Both the position numbers and the translations under genes were made by a program. A stretch of 58,523 nt of DNA from a virus, in the IMG/VR virus record IMGVR_UViG_3300046559_000883, positions 1 through 58,523 of that record; one strand, written 5' to 3'. The notes beneath the pieces were generated by a model that did no database searches, was not told the DNA's origin, and saw only the letters and a program-made list of their open reading frames with translations. This document shows, piece after piece, positions 1 to 7,115 of this stretch. Position 1 is the stretch's first letter. The number at the start of each line of letters is the position of its first letter.

Positions 1-114
1 TGATCCGAGGAGCGGGCGCAAAGAGCACGTCGCTTGGGTCTCGCCGTCCAGCAGCGGGAAAGTGACTTGCTTTAGCGCTCGGGTGCCTTTCGCGATCTGG
101 GAGAACTTGGCCAC
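1..114 (-). CDS. Probable tail assembly protein, 5' part only
   Basis: The first 38 codons of a leftward gene run off the window edge. The GTG start at 114 follows GGAGG at a good distance and sits 20 bases after the tail tube stop. The reading begins V-A-K-F-S-Q-I-A-K-G-T-R-A-L. In Mu-like phages a small tail assembly chaperone (gp41 position) follows the tube gene and precedes the tape measure. The role is inferred from position only; frame and start are well supported. Confidence 0.6.
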   Translation of the reverse strand, partial: MAKFSQIAKGTRALKQVTFPLLDGETQATCSLRPLLGS

Positions 115-133
115 TTGGCCTCCAGGTATTGTT

Positions 134-511
134 TCATCCGACGAGCTTCGGTGCTTCCGTGTTGATGAGCGTGAGCGCCATGGTCGTCTCGCCGGACTTC
201 GACGTGGACTTGACCGACGCTTTCGTTGCCTGCACGCCACACGAGAAGAGCTTGGTTCCGAACAGGAAGGACACCGTGGCCGTCTTGACGTTGATGACGT
301 CTGACGTCATGCCAGCCGCGTCGGTGTCGTCGTTCGTGAACACGAAGTCGCCCGTGACCTGTACGGTCGCAACGCCCTGCGCGATCGCGATGACCTTGCC
401 GTCGCCGATCATCTGCGTCGCGTTGTTGTCGATGTCGACGTTCGAATTCTGGGCGGCTTCGATGCGCTTCAAGTTGTAAATGAACGACATGAAGGTCGTC
501 GTGCTTGCCAT
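134..511 (-). CDS. Tail tube protein (Mu gpM-like)
   Basis: 125 aa. Directly downstream of the sheath gene, the invariant place of the tube gene in contractile phages. The length and the beta-rich, lipid-free soluble sequence fit a tube monomer, which stacks in rings to form the inner tail tube. It contains the patterns G-D-G-K-V-I-A-I-A-Q-G-V-A-T-V-Q-V-T-G-D and V-N-V-K-T-A-T-V-S-F, as in tube beta-sandwiches. Assignment rests on order, size and composition. Confidence 0.75.
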   Translation of the reverse strand: MASTTTFMSFIYNLKRIEAAQNSNVDIDNNATQMIGDGKVIAIAQGVATVQVTGDFVFTNDDTDAAGMTSDVINVKTATVSFLFGTKLFSCGVQATKASVKSTSKSGETTMALTLINTEAPKLVG

Positions 512-574
512 GACTGTGCCTTTCGGAGCCGGGGGCTTCCGTCGTTCTTGAGCGAGTCCGTTTCAGCGAGCGCG

Positions 575-2080
575 TTACGCGTTCAACTGGCTTACGAGCA
601 CTCCAACCTGGTGGTTGATAGGAGTAGGAACCACCGGCGCTGCCGTGAGGATGTGCGGGGTCGGCCCGCTATCGTCGAACGCCGAGACGGGCAGGTTGAG
701 TGCCGTCTCCGTGAGGATGGTTTGGTCCTCGAGCTGCGACAGGATGACCGACACGCGGTCATTCCAGGACTTGGGCGTGGCAACGCCAGCCGGTCGCGGC
801 TTCTCGCCCGCCGCCGTGTTGGGGTTGTCTGCAACCTTCGGGTTGGCGCGGACGAAGCTCGTCGTCCACTCGAGATTCAGCACGTCGCGCACGTAGTCCG
901 GGACGACGGACTGCGCCGTGTCGAGCGTGCGGTAGTCCGGATTGGACCCGTTGAGGCTGTGCGTCGTGACAGCACGCACGACCGAAACCGTGCCGTCGCT
1001 GTTCGTGAGCAGCGGCGTGACGCCTTCGCCGAGCGCCGTCTCCTGGGTGCCACTCGTCGCCACGTCTCCCGGTGCTGCCTGAGGCGCAATGCCCGCGAGG
1101 ACCACGCCGTCGTAGCCGCTGCCCGGATCGGTCTGCTCCTTGAACGTGCGTAGCGCCGCCATGGCCGCGCTGATCTCGCTCGAGTGAGACTCCGAGTTGA
1201 GGAGCCAGCACGCCTGGAAGCGCTCGTTATTGAGCGTCGTCGTCGCGATGGTTGCCAAGGAAGACAGCGCGATGTTCGTCGAGAACACCGCGTGCTCCAT
1301 GCGGCCCTCGGTCGACGCGGCCTTGTTGTTGAGCTGCGTCTTCCAGGCGGCCAGAGACGTCGCGTCGTTCTGCGCGATCGCGATGCGGTGGTAACGCCCG
1401 GGGAAGAGCGTGGCCAGCAAGGTGGTCATCGTCTCGGCGACGGTGCCGTTGTGGAACAGCACGCCACCACCCGTGACCGAGGAGCCGCCTGCCACCGCCG
1501 CGGTGAGGCCCGACGGCGCCGCCGTGAGGTCCTTGAACAGGACGTATTCGTTGCCGCGGATGCCGACTTGCTTGACCGTCAGCGTAACGACGCTAGCGAC
1601 GTCGGCAGCCGTGACCGGCGCAGTCGTGTCCGCGTTGATTGACGCCGCGAGGGCAACGCCCACGTTGTCCGTAGTGTCGTTCGCTGCGACGGGCGCCGTG
1701 TAGAGTTTGCCGCCGACACGAACGCCCACCGTGCCAGCAACGGTCCACGAGCCGCCGATGGTCACCGTTGCAGTCGCAGCGACGCCGCCGCCGCTCGTGG
1801 GCGTGGCAATCCTGAGCTGGACGCCTGGCACCTTGAGGGCCTGGTAGCCCATGCGCGCGAGCTCGGAGCCGGCGCCTGCGTACGTGTTGAGCGTCGTCTG
1901 GTCCGAGACGCTGAGCACGTCCACGTCCGCCACCATCGTCCCTGCCGACGACTTGAGGCCGACGAGCAGACAGATGAGCGGAATCGACCCAATCGAGATC
2001 GGACCCGCGCCGAAGACGGTCTGCCCGAAGAACCCGGGCCGCTTGGTCGACGCGGAGAATCCAGCGATGATGATGGGCAT
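575..2080 (-). CDS. Contractile tail sheath protein (Mu gpL-like)
   Basis: 501 aa, start ATG at 2080, reading M-P-I-I-I-A-G-F. An upstream in-frame extension to 2260 is not used because it overlaps the preceding gene. The N-terminal part has sheath-type phrases (pulling in a shared nozzle or tube-facing domain). The middle has a variable beta domain at about residues 75-180. The C-terminal half has the conserved sheath core, including S-W-N-D-R-V-S-V-I-L near residue 440. Sheath subunits wrap the tail tube and contract to drive it through the host envelope. It is the clearest evidence that this is a myovirus. Confidence 0.88.
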   Translation of the reverse strand: MPIIIAGFSASTKRPGFFGQTVFGAGPISIGSIPLICLLVGLKSSAGTMVADVDVLSVSDQTTLNTYAGAGSELARMGYQALKVPGVQLRIATPTSGGGVAATATVTIGGSWTVAGTVGVRVGGKLYTAPVAANDTTDNVGVALAASINADTTAPVTAADVASVVTLTVKQVGIRGNEYVLFKDLTAAPSGLTAAVAGGSSVTGGGVLFHNGTVAETMTTLLATLFPGRYHRIAIAQNDATSLAAWKTQLNNKAASTEGRMEHAVFSTNIALSSLATIATTTLNNERFQACWLLNSESHSSEISAAMAALRTFKEQTDPGSGYDGVVLAGIAPQAAPGDVATSGTQETALGEGVTPLLTNSDGTVSVVRAVTTHSLNGSNPDYRTLDTAQSVVPDYVRDVLNLEWTTSFVRANPKVADNPNTAAGEKPRPAGVATPKSWNDRVSVILSQLEDQTILTETALNLPVSAFDDSGPTPHILTAAPVVPTPINHQVGVLVSQLNA

Positions 2081-2081
2081 G

Positions 2082-2642
2082 TCAGGTCCCCTTGGCCGAC
2101 GCGACCCGCGCGCTCGACGGAGGTGCCGCGACCTGCGCGGCTGCTTTCGGTTCGGCCTTCGGTTCAGCCTTCGAGGCCGGAGGCGCGTGCAGCGACCCGC
2201 TCTCCTTCTCGTAGGCGACGAACTCGGGCTCCTCGCCGTAGGCGGCTTGCCACTTCGCAACGGCCTCTTTGCGGGCCGCCTCGAGCGCCTGTTCCAGCGG
2301 GAGCACTTCGAGCTTCTGTTCCCCGAGACTCCCGCGCCGCGCGGTGTGCTGGTTGGCCGGGAAGAGGTGCCCGGCGCGAAGGGCCGCGCGGTGGTCGCGC
2401 GTGTCGTCGATCTCGACCTCGGCGCCGGAGAACTCGAACCAGTTGTCCTGGTCCGAGACTTCCTCGACGCCCTTGATCATCTGCGACGCGTTGATGCGCA
2501 CGCATAGCTTCGCCCCGACCCAGCGGCGGATGCGGCGGTCGCCGTCCTCGCGGACAGCGCCGCACGGCATGCCGTTGTGGTCGAGTTGGAAATAGGGGTT
2601 GGCGAACACCACGAGTCGACGCGGCGGGCGAGGTGCGGGCAT
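2082..2642 (-). CDS. Unknown structural-module protein before the sheath
   Basis: 186 aa, one base upstream of the sheath gene. In Mu-like clusters a small DUF2635-type protein sits here, but I cannot match this one to it. Residues 1-90 look globular (V-F-A-N-P-Y-F-Q-L-D near the start). Residues 140-186 are a low-complexity Ala/Pro/Lys/Glu tail with A-E-P-K-A-E-P-K-A repeats. Co-transcribed with tail genes. Function not recognised. Confidence 0.65.
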   Translation of the reverse strand: MPAPRPPRRLVVFANPYFQLDHNGMPCGAVREDGDRRIRRWVGAKLCVRINASQMIKGVEEVSDQDNWFEFSGAEVEIDDTRDHRAALRAGHLFPANQHTARRGSLGEQKLEVLPLEQALEAARKEAVAKWQAAYGEEPEFVAYEKESGSLHAPPASKAEPKAEPKAAAQVAAPPSSARVASAKGT

Positions 2643-2662
2643 GTTGACCTGTGGGGTTGGAG

Positions 2663-3739
2663 CTACGGAATGAACGACTCGATGACCGAGCCATCGGAGC
2701 GCAGTAGCGAGGCCGTCAGAGAGGCGTCTGCGTCGTCGCTGATGTCGCGAACGCGCTGCTCACGAACGACGTAGGAGAACTCAATGGCCGGGTAGGCCAT
2801 CGGCTTCGCGCCCTCGCGTTGGATCTTGAGGTAGCGCCAGGCCGCTTGCTTCAGCGGCCAGATGAGCATGGCGCCGAGAGCCGGCAGTAGGAGCGTCCCA
2901 CGGCCGGCGAAGGCGCCAGTGCCAACGGTGATGGTTCCAGCGGTGCCCGTCTGTGCGTCGATTGCGACGCTGGTTACGGCGGTGTATCCGTTGGCTGACG
3001 CAAACGTCTCGGCGCCCGTCAGGATGACGAAGACTTCGCTCTGCGCGAAGCCGAGAACGTCGAGGCCCGACAGCGTGATGGTCGAGCCGACGGTGAAGCT
3101 GCCGGCCGTGCCGCCGAGCGCGATTGTGATGCCGCGCGAGGGACCGATGACCGCCGGTCCGATGCTGCCGTCGAGGCCAGCACCCGCGTAGGTGTGCTGC
3201 GACGTCAGCGTCGCCTTCGTGAGCAGGATGCTGCTCGGAAGCGCGGCGACGTCTAGCGCCTTCGGGTCCGTGTCGAGCGGCTTCTGATACGCCGGGTGGC
3301 GCGTCAGGTAGACGGCCTCGTCCACGACCTTCGCCAGGCCGTTGATGATCGGCTTATATGGCCCCGAGCGCGCTTGCGGTTGCTCAGGCGGAACCCAGAG
3401 GAAGGTCCACGCGTCTTCCGTGACGCGGAAGCCGTCGGAGTAGTCGTAGCCGGCGACGTTCGGCCTGCGGTAGCCGTAGAGCGCGCCGCCCTTGCGGTCG
3501 TTGAAGAAGCCGCCGCCAGCATCTTCCGGGTTGTACGGGAAGACGAAGCCGATGGGGTCTTGAGCCGGAGCGCGCTTGTGCCACGCGTCCGCTAGCTCGG
3601 CGTTCACGACCGCCTTGAGGAAGGCGAGCATGACGTCGAGACCGGGGTCGGAGACCGCGGAGAGCGCGGCGACGTTCGGGTCGGGGCCGTCGGTTGGCGC
3701 GAGGACCGGCAGCTCAATCGCGCCGTACGTGTCGGCCAT
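2663..3739 (-). CDS. Probable tail terminator/completion protein with inserted beta domain
   Basis: 358 aa. The N-terminal about 165 residues resemble tail completion proteins (F-L-W-V-P-P-E-Q-P-Q-A-R-S-G-P, then N-G-L-A-K-V-V-D). The C-terminal part resumes with A-M-L-I-W-P-L-K-Q-A-A-W and Y-V-V-R-E-Q-R-V-R-D-I. Between them lies a Gly/Thr-rich beta segment (about residues 180-285), G-S-T-I-T-L-S-G-L style, as if an Ig-like module were inserted. Position between gp10-like and sheath genes matches Mu gp37. The family call is tentative; the structural role is likely. Confidence 0.62.
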   Translation of the reverse strand: MADTYGAIELPVLAPTDGPDPNVAALSAVSDPGLDVMLAFLKAVVNAELADAWHKRAPAQDPIGFVFPYNPEDAGGGFFNDRKGGALYGYRRPNVAGYDYSDGFRVTEDAWTFLWVPPEQPQARSGPYKPIINGLAKVVDEAVYLTRHPAYQKPLDTDPKALDVAALPSSILLTKATLTSQHTYAGAGLDGSIGPAVIGPSRGITIALGGTAGSFTVGSTITLSGLDVLGFAQSEVFVILTGAETFASANGYTAVTSVAIDAQTGTAGTITVGTGAFAGRGTLLLPALGAMLIWPLKQAAWRYLKIQREGAKPMAYPAIEFSYVVREQRVRDISDDADASLTASLLRSDGSVIESFIP

Positions 3740-3743
3740 TGGC

Positions 3744-4187
3744 TCAGCCCTTCAGGCGCGCCTGAATGTCACCGACGACCTTGCTCTCAATCGTCGCCGT
3801 CGCAATCTCTTTCGCGTGCTCCGCCGCCGGCTGCATGAACGGCTGCGCCGAGGTGCCGGGGTGCTGCACGCGCTGGGCGAAGCGGTCTTGACCACCTGAG
3901 ACCCAGTGGAGCGTCTTGGCGTTGGTCGCCACGATCTCGTGGGCTGCGGTGGCCTCTTCCACGAAGCTCGCGTAGTCGGCCGTCGCAACCAGCGCGTCGC
4001 CCTCGTGGGCGATTGACGCCGTGAGGTTGCCCGTCTGGTCCTTGTAGGGGTGCTGCGCGCGAGCGAAGCTTGCGCCCGCGTCCAGGCCCGTCGAGATGGC
4101 CTCGGCGGTGCCGGTCTCGAGGATGCTGTCGGCGTCCGACATGGCGGCCTGGAGCTCGGAGAGGTCCCAGTCGACGGAGAAGGACAT
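3744..4187 (-). CDS. HK97 gp10-like / tail-head connector protein
   Basis: 147 aa, ATG at 4187 overlapping the stop of the DUF1320-like gene. Contains the minor tail protein/gp10-like pattern: a helix after the N-terminus, then A-R-A-Q-H-P-Y-K-D-Q-T-G-N-L-T-A-S-I (about residues 55-72), T-A-D-Y-A-S-F-V-E-E-A-T, and a C-terminal P-G-T-S-A-Q-P-F-M-Q-P-A-A helix. In this family Y-A-x-x-V-E-x-G-T and P-x-P-F are typical. It likely works at the head-tail joint or as a tail completion factor. Confidence 0.8.
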   Translation of the reverse strand: MSFSVDWDLSELQAAMSDADSILETGTAEAISTGLDAGASFARAQHPYKDQTGNLTASIAHEGDALVATADYASFVEEATAAHEIVATNAKTLHWVSGGQDRFAQRVQHPGTSAQPFMQPAAEHAKEIATATIESKVVGDIQARLKG

Positions 4188-4654
4188 CAGTAGTCCCCGC
4201 CCGCGTAGCTGCCGTCCGGATTGGTCCACATGAGCGGCGACGGGTCGTAGAGCGCGCCGCCGACGTTCTTCGGCTTGTCGTCCGGATTGTCCGGCAGCAT
4301 CTGGATCGCGTCCTGGATTCGCTGCACCAGGTCATCCGCCCGCTTTATGCGTTCGGGTGCCTGGGCGGAGCGCACCACTTCGGGGTGCCGCTCGTACGAG
4401 TAGCCAACGGCGTACTCGAGCGCGGCGCGCCGAATGAGCCGGTCAGAGCCTACGAGTTGCGAGACGTCGTATTCCGTCGTGAGACGGCTATCGACTTGGC
4501 CCTCGGCATTCTCGAGGATGAGTAGGACCTGCGAGCTCGCCTTGACGGCGGCTAGGTCGTTCGTGTTGTTGTCGTCGAAAATCTCGAGGAGGACTTTCGG
4601 CGACAGCGCGTCCGCGAGGTCGTCCGCCGTGATGTACTTCGGCGAGTACGGCAT
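4187..4654 (-). CDS. DUF1320-like head completion protein (Mu gp36-like)
   Basis: 155 aa. Reads Y-I-T-A-D-D-L-A-D-A-L-S-P near the N-terminus, then A-K-A-type acid-rich helices with V-D-S-R-L-T-T-E-Y-D-V and A-L-E-Y-A-V-G-Y-S-Y-E-R. This is the layout of Mu gp36/DUF1320 head completion adaptors that dock under the portal. Same gene neighbourhood as Mu (capsid upstream, gp10-like and terminator downstream). Confidence 0.82.
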   Translation of the reverse strand: MPYSPKYITADDLADALSPKVLLEIFDDNNTNDLAAVKASSQVLLILENAEGQVDSRLTTEYDVSQLVGSDRLIRRAALEYAVGYSYERHPEVVRSAQAPERIKRADDLVQRIQDAIQMLPDNPDDKPKNVGGALYDPSPLMWTNPDGSYAGGDY

Positions 4655-4669
4655 GGCGAAGCGCCTTGC

Positions 4670-4870
4670 TTACGCGGCTCGGATAGAACCGCGCTTCAGG
4701 AGGTAGGCGGCCTCGGCGTCCGTGAGCTGCACGGTCGTGCCGGGGCGGTGATGAAGGCACCGCGAGTCGAGGATCTTGGTCTTGTCCTCGTGGTCGGGGT
4801 GCGGCGAGGTGATGCCGTGCACGCAGACGTACGCCTTCTTGTTGCTCTGACCGGGCTGTTGATTCGACAT
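4670..4870 (-). CDS. Small capsid-module protein, unknown
   Basis: 66 aa, between capsid and head completion genes, where Mu has the small gp35. It has H-G-I-T-S-P-H-P-D-H-E-D-K and a C-terminal V-Q-L-T-D-A-E-A-A-Y-L-L-K-R-G, the latter typical of small phage proteins ending in a short helix that begins L-T-D-x-E-A. Likely a minor head protein; function not known. Confidence 0.68.
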   Translation of the reverse strand: MSNQQPGQSNKKAYVCVHGITSPHPDHEDKTKILDSRCLHHRPGTTVQLTDAEAAYLLKRGSIRAA

Positions 4871-4884
4871 GGGTTGCTCCAGAA

Positions 4885-5997
4885 TTAGACGATGACGCCG
4901 CTGATGAAACCGCCGACGATGTTGCCGGTCATGGTCTCGGAGTCATTGACCGTCGCGACGACCCAATTGCCGCCACGACCGCCGCGCTTGGGGTCGTAGA
5001 AGGACCGGACGACCCAACCCTGGAAGATCGTTCCCTCACTCGTCGGCGTAATGGCACCGGGGACGGCACCCTGGACACCCGACCAACGGAACGTTTTCGC
5101 CGTCGCGATCGACTCCTGGTCCGCGGGTGCGCCCATCGTCTCCGTCAGGAAGACAACCGAGTCGCCCCACACGTAGTCGTACGTGCCGGAGGTCGTCTTG
5201 CCCTTCATGTCGGACACGTAGATGTTGCCCGGCAGCGAGAGAATCGCCGTGCCGCCACCGATCTGCTCCGGCTTGAAGACGCCGGGCACGTCGCTCTTGA
5301 ACTGAACGAACTTCTGCACCTGGCTATTGCGCGAGAAGGCGTTCCAGACGCGGCGATTCATGCCCCAGCCGGTGACCTTCTGGAGCGAGTGCTCCTGAAT
5401 GTAGTTGACGTTGGCGATGGGGTCCGAGCTTGCGCCGCCGTTCCAGTTCTGCCCCGCGCCGAGCGCGAGCACGACGCTCGAGTCCCAGTTGCCCGAGGTC
5501 TGGAGCAGCGCGGCCACGCGGTCCTCACGAAGGAGCTTGTGGCCCATCATGATGCGCGACATCGCCTTCATCATGGGACGCAGCACGCCGTCGGCGTTCG
5601 CTTCGACCTCCGTCGGCACGAAGCTCGCGAGCACGTATTGCGTGGTCGTGAACTGCGTGGACGAGAGCTTCGTGCTAACCTCGGGGAGCTCACCGCCGGG
5701 GCCCGCGACGGCACTCTGCGGCCGCTGGAAGGCGTTGTCCTTGTCCCAGGTCGGGAAGTAGTCGCTCGCCTTCGGCACGACGACCGCCGGAGCCATCTGG
5801 TCCGCGATCGCGTCCTGAAGCTTGTAGCCCGCCGCGTACATCGGCAGCGTCGTCGGAACGTGGACGTCCGTCGGCGAGAGGTCCATCTTGACGAGCTGTC
5901 CCGTCGACTGGTCCACGAGCGTGATCGTGTGATTGTGGAGGTCGATCGAACCGGTCGTCGGACGGCCGTCGGGACCAACAATAGTTCCGAGAGACAT
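4885..5997 (-). CDS. Major capsid protein (HK97-fold, Mu-like module)
   Basis: 370 aa, ATG at 5997 preceded by GGAG at 11 bases; an earlier in-frame ATG at 6021 lacks this site and lies in a hairpin. Sequence features fit an HK97-fold capsid: a long N-terminal arm, an E-loop/spine region (E-V-E-A-N-A-D-G-V-L-R-P-M-M-K-A), P-domain helices (M-M-G-H-K-L-L-R-E-D-R-V-A-A-L-L) and a beta-rich C-terminus with W-G-D-S-V-V-F-L-T-E. It lies just downstream of the decoration and protease genes. It should form the icosahedral shell. Confidence 0.85.
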   Translation of the reverse strand: MSLGTIVGPDGRPTTGSIDLHNHTITLVDQSTGQLVKMDLSPTDVHVPTTLPMYAAGYKLQDAIADQMAPAVVVPKASDYFPTWDKDNAFQRPQSAVAGPGGELPEVSTKLSSTQFTTTQYVLASFVPTEVEANADGVLRPMMKAMSRIMMGHKLLREDRVAALLQTSGNWDSSVVLALGAGQNWNGGASSDPIANVNYIQEHSLQKVTGWGMNRRVWNAFSRNSQVQKFVQFKSDVPGVFKPEQIGGGTAILSLPGNIYVSDMKGKTTSGTYDYVWGDSVVFLTETMGAPADQESIATAKTFRWSGVQGAVPGAITPTSEGTIFQGWVVRSFYDPKRGGRGGNWVVATVNDSETMTGNIVGGFISGVIV

Positions 5998-6023
5998 GGT
6001 GCTTTCTCCGAGCGCGCACAAGC

Positions 6024-6048
6024 AAAAGGCGCCCAGTGGACGCCCTTT
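6024..6048 (-). terminator. Hairpin with U-run upstream of the capsid gene
   Basis: On the minus strand AAAGGGCG and CGCCTTTT flank a short loop, giving a GC stem with A/U base and a four-U run. It lies in the 97-base gap between the decoration and capsid genes. It could be a weak intrinsic terminator, a processing site or an mRNA stabiliser for the abundant capsid message. No second promoter is obvious. Confidence 0.45.
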
Positions 6049-6094
6049 CTCGCTCGCGCGATAGAATGTGGTGTGTGCGCTCTTTGAGGGAGGG

Positions 6095-6502
6095 TTACGC
6101 GTTCTTTGCGATCGCGATGTTGAACTGGCAGGGGTCGCCGCTAAGGGCCTCGCTCATGGCGAGCCCGATCTGGTAGTGACCGGTCGTCTGGTCGAGCACC
6201 TTGCCGGCGCTGTCCGTCATCAGCACGTCGCCGACGTGGATCGTGCCGCTCGCGATCGCCCAGGTCTCGCCGAGGGTCTGAATCTGACCCTGCTGACCGG
6301 CTTTGATGATCTGCATCGTGACGCCGATCGGGCCGACGTCACTCGACGTGATCACGACCCCCATGGGAGCGGACGTGCTTCCGGTGTTGCCGGTGTCTGC
6401 CTTGACGCAGAGGCCTTCAGCGATGTCAGAGACACCATAGTTCTTGACGGTTTTCGTTCCACCGATGACGGTGTTGCGCGTGGGCTGGTTGTTGTTAGCC
6501 AT
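6095..6502 (-). CDS. Capsid decoration/stabilising protein (DUF2190-like)
   Basis: 135 aa, Gly/Thr/Val-rich beta protein just upstream of the major capsid gene. Phrases such as A-E-G-L-C-V-K, G-V-V-I-T-S-S-D-V-G-P-I-G-V and V-G-D-V-L-M-T-D-S-A-G-K-V, plus I-G-L-A-M-S-E-A-L-S-G-D at the end, are typical of DUF2190/gpD-type head decoration proteins (G-x-A-L-x-A-A-S-A-x-G-D ending). It likely trimerises on the capsid surface. Confidence 0.8.
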   Translation of the reverse strand: MANNNQPTRNTVIGGTKTVKNYGVSDIAEGLCVKADTGNTGSTSAPMGVVITSSDVGPIGVTMQIIKAGQQGQIQTLGETWAIASGTIHVGDVLMTDSAGKVLDQTTGHYQIGLAMSEALSGDPCQFNIAIAKNA

Positions 6503-6524
6503 GACAATACTGTCCCTTCGCGTT

Positions 6525-6556
6525 CCTCAAAGAGGCCGCGTGTGCGTTGTTTGAGG
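6525..6556. repeat. Inverted repeat CCTCAAA/TTTGAGG upstream of decoration gene
   Basis: CCTCAAA at 6525-6531 pairs perfectly with TTTGAGG at 6550-6556 (18-base loop). A related block, GTGTGCG followed by TTTGAGG and a G-run, occurs at about 6072-6092 ahead of the capsid gene, so both highly expressed head genes have a similar leader. Confidence 0.5.
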
Positions 6557-6584
6557 ACGGGCGCTAGGGCCGCGTCTGCGAACT

Positions 6585-7115
6585 TCAGGCAGCGCGGCGA
6601 GCCGCAAGGGCCTTCTGGATCTGCTTCTCGGCCGTGAGGCACGCCTGCTCGAGAGGCATGCCGTCGCGCATGAGTTTCGGAACGAGCTCCTCTGCCGTGG
6701 GAATGTCGACGGGTGCGCCAATAGGACCGGAACCCGACGGGGGGTTGTGCGGCGAGGCCGGGGGCGGCGGAGGCGCGACGTCGCGGAGCAGGTAGCGCTC
6801 ACGCGGCGAGACGCGCGGGTAGAGCTTGTCGAACTCTTCCGGCTTCGTCTCCAGGTAGACGCGCATCATGTCTTTGGACGCGTCCGTGAGCTTGTGCGAG
6901 TCCTTGTAGGTCTCGAACGCCTCGGCAACGCGCGTGTCGCGGTCGGACATGAGGCGCTTCTCGTGTGCCTCCTTGAGGGCCTTGACGTCGGCGGCCAGGG
7001 TCTCGTTCTTCGCCTCGGCGGCGCCCAGTTTGAGGGCAAGCTCGGCGTTCTTCGCCTCGAGGTCCTTGATGCGCGTGTCGTTCATGTTGATCGCCTGAGT
7101 GGTCGCGTCGGACAT
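6585..7115 (-). CDS. Internal-start scaffold protein (Mu gpZ analogue)
   Basis: An in-frame ATG at 7115 inside the protease gene follows GGAG with nine bases of spacing and would give 176 aa, starting M-S-D-A-T-T-Q. This is just before the coiled coil (D-L-E-A-K-N-A-E-L-A-L-K-L-G-A-A-E). Mu and lambda make their scaffold from an internal start in the protease gene. Seen: start, Shine-Dalgarno-like site, coiled coil. Inferred: that it is translated. Confidence 0.55.
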   Translation of the reverse strand: MSDATTQAINMNDTRIKDLEAKNAELALKLGAAEAKNETLAADVKALKEAHEKRLMSDRDTRVAEAFETYKDSHKLTDASKDMMRVYLETKPEEFDKLYPRVSPRERYLLRDVAPPPPPASPHNPPSGSGPIGAPVDIPTAEELVPKLMRDGMPLEQACLTAEKQIQKALAARRAA

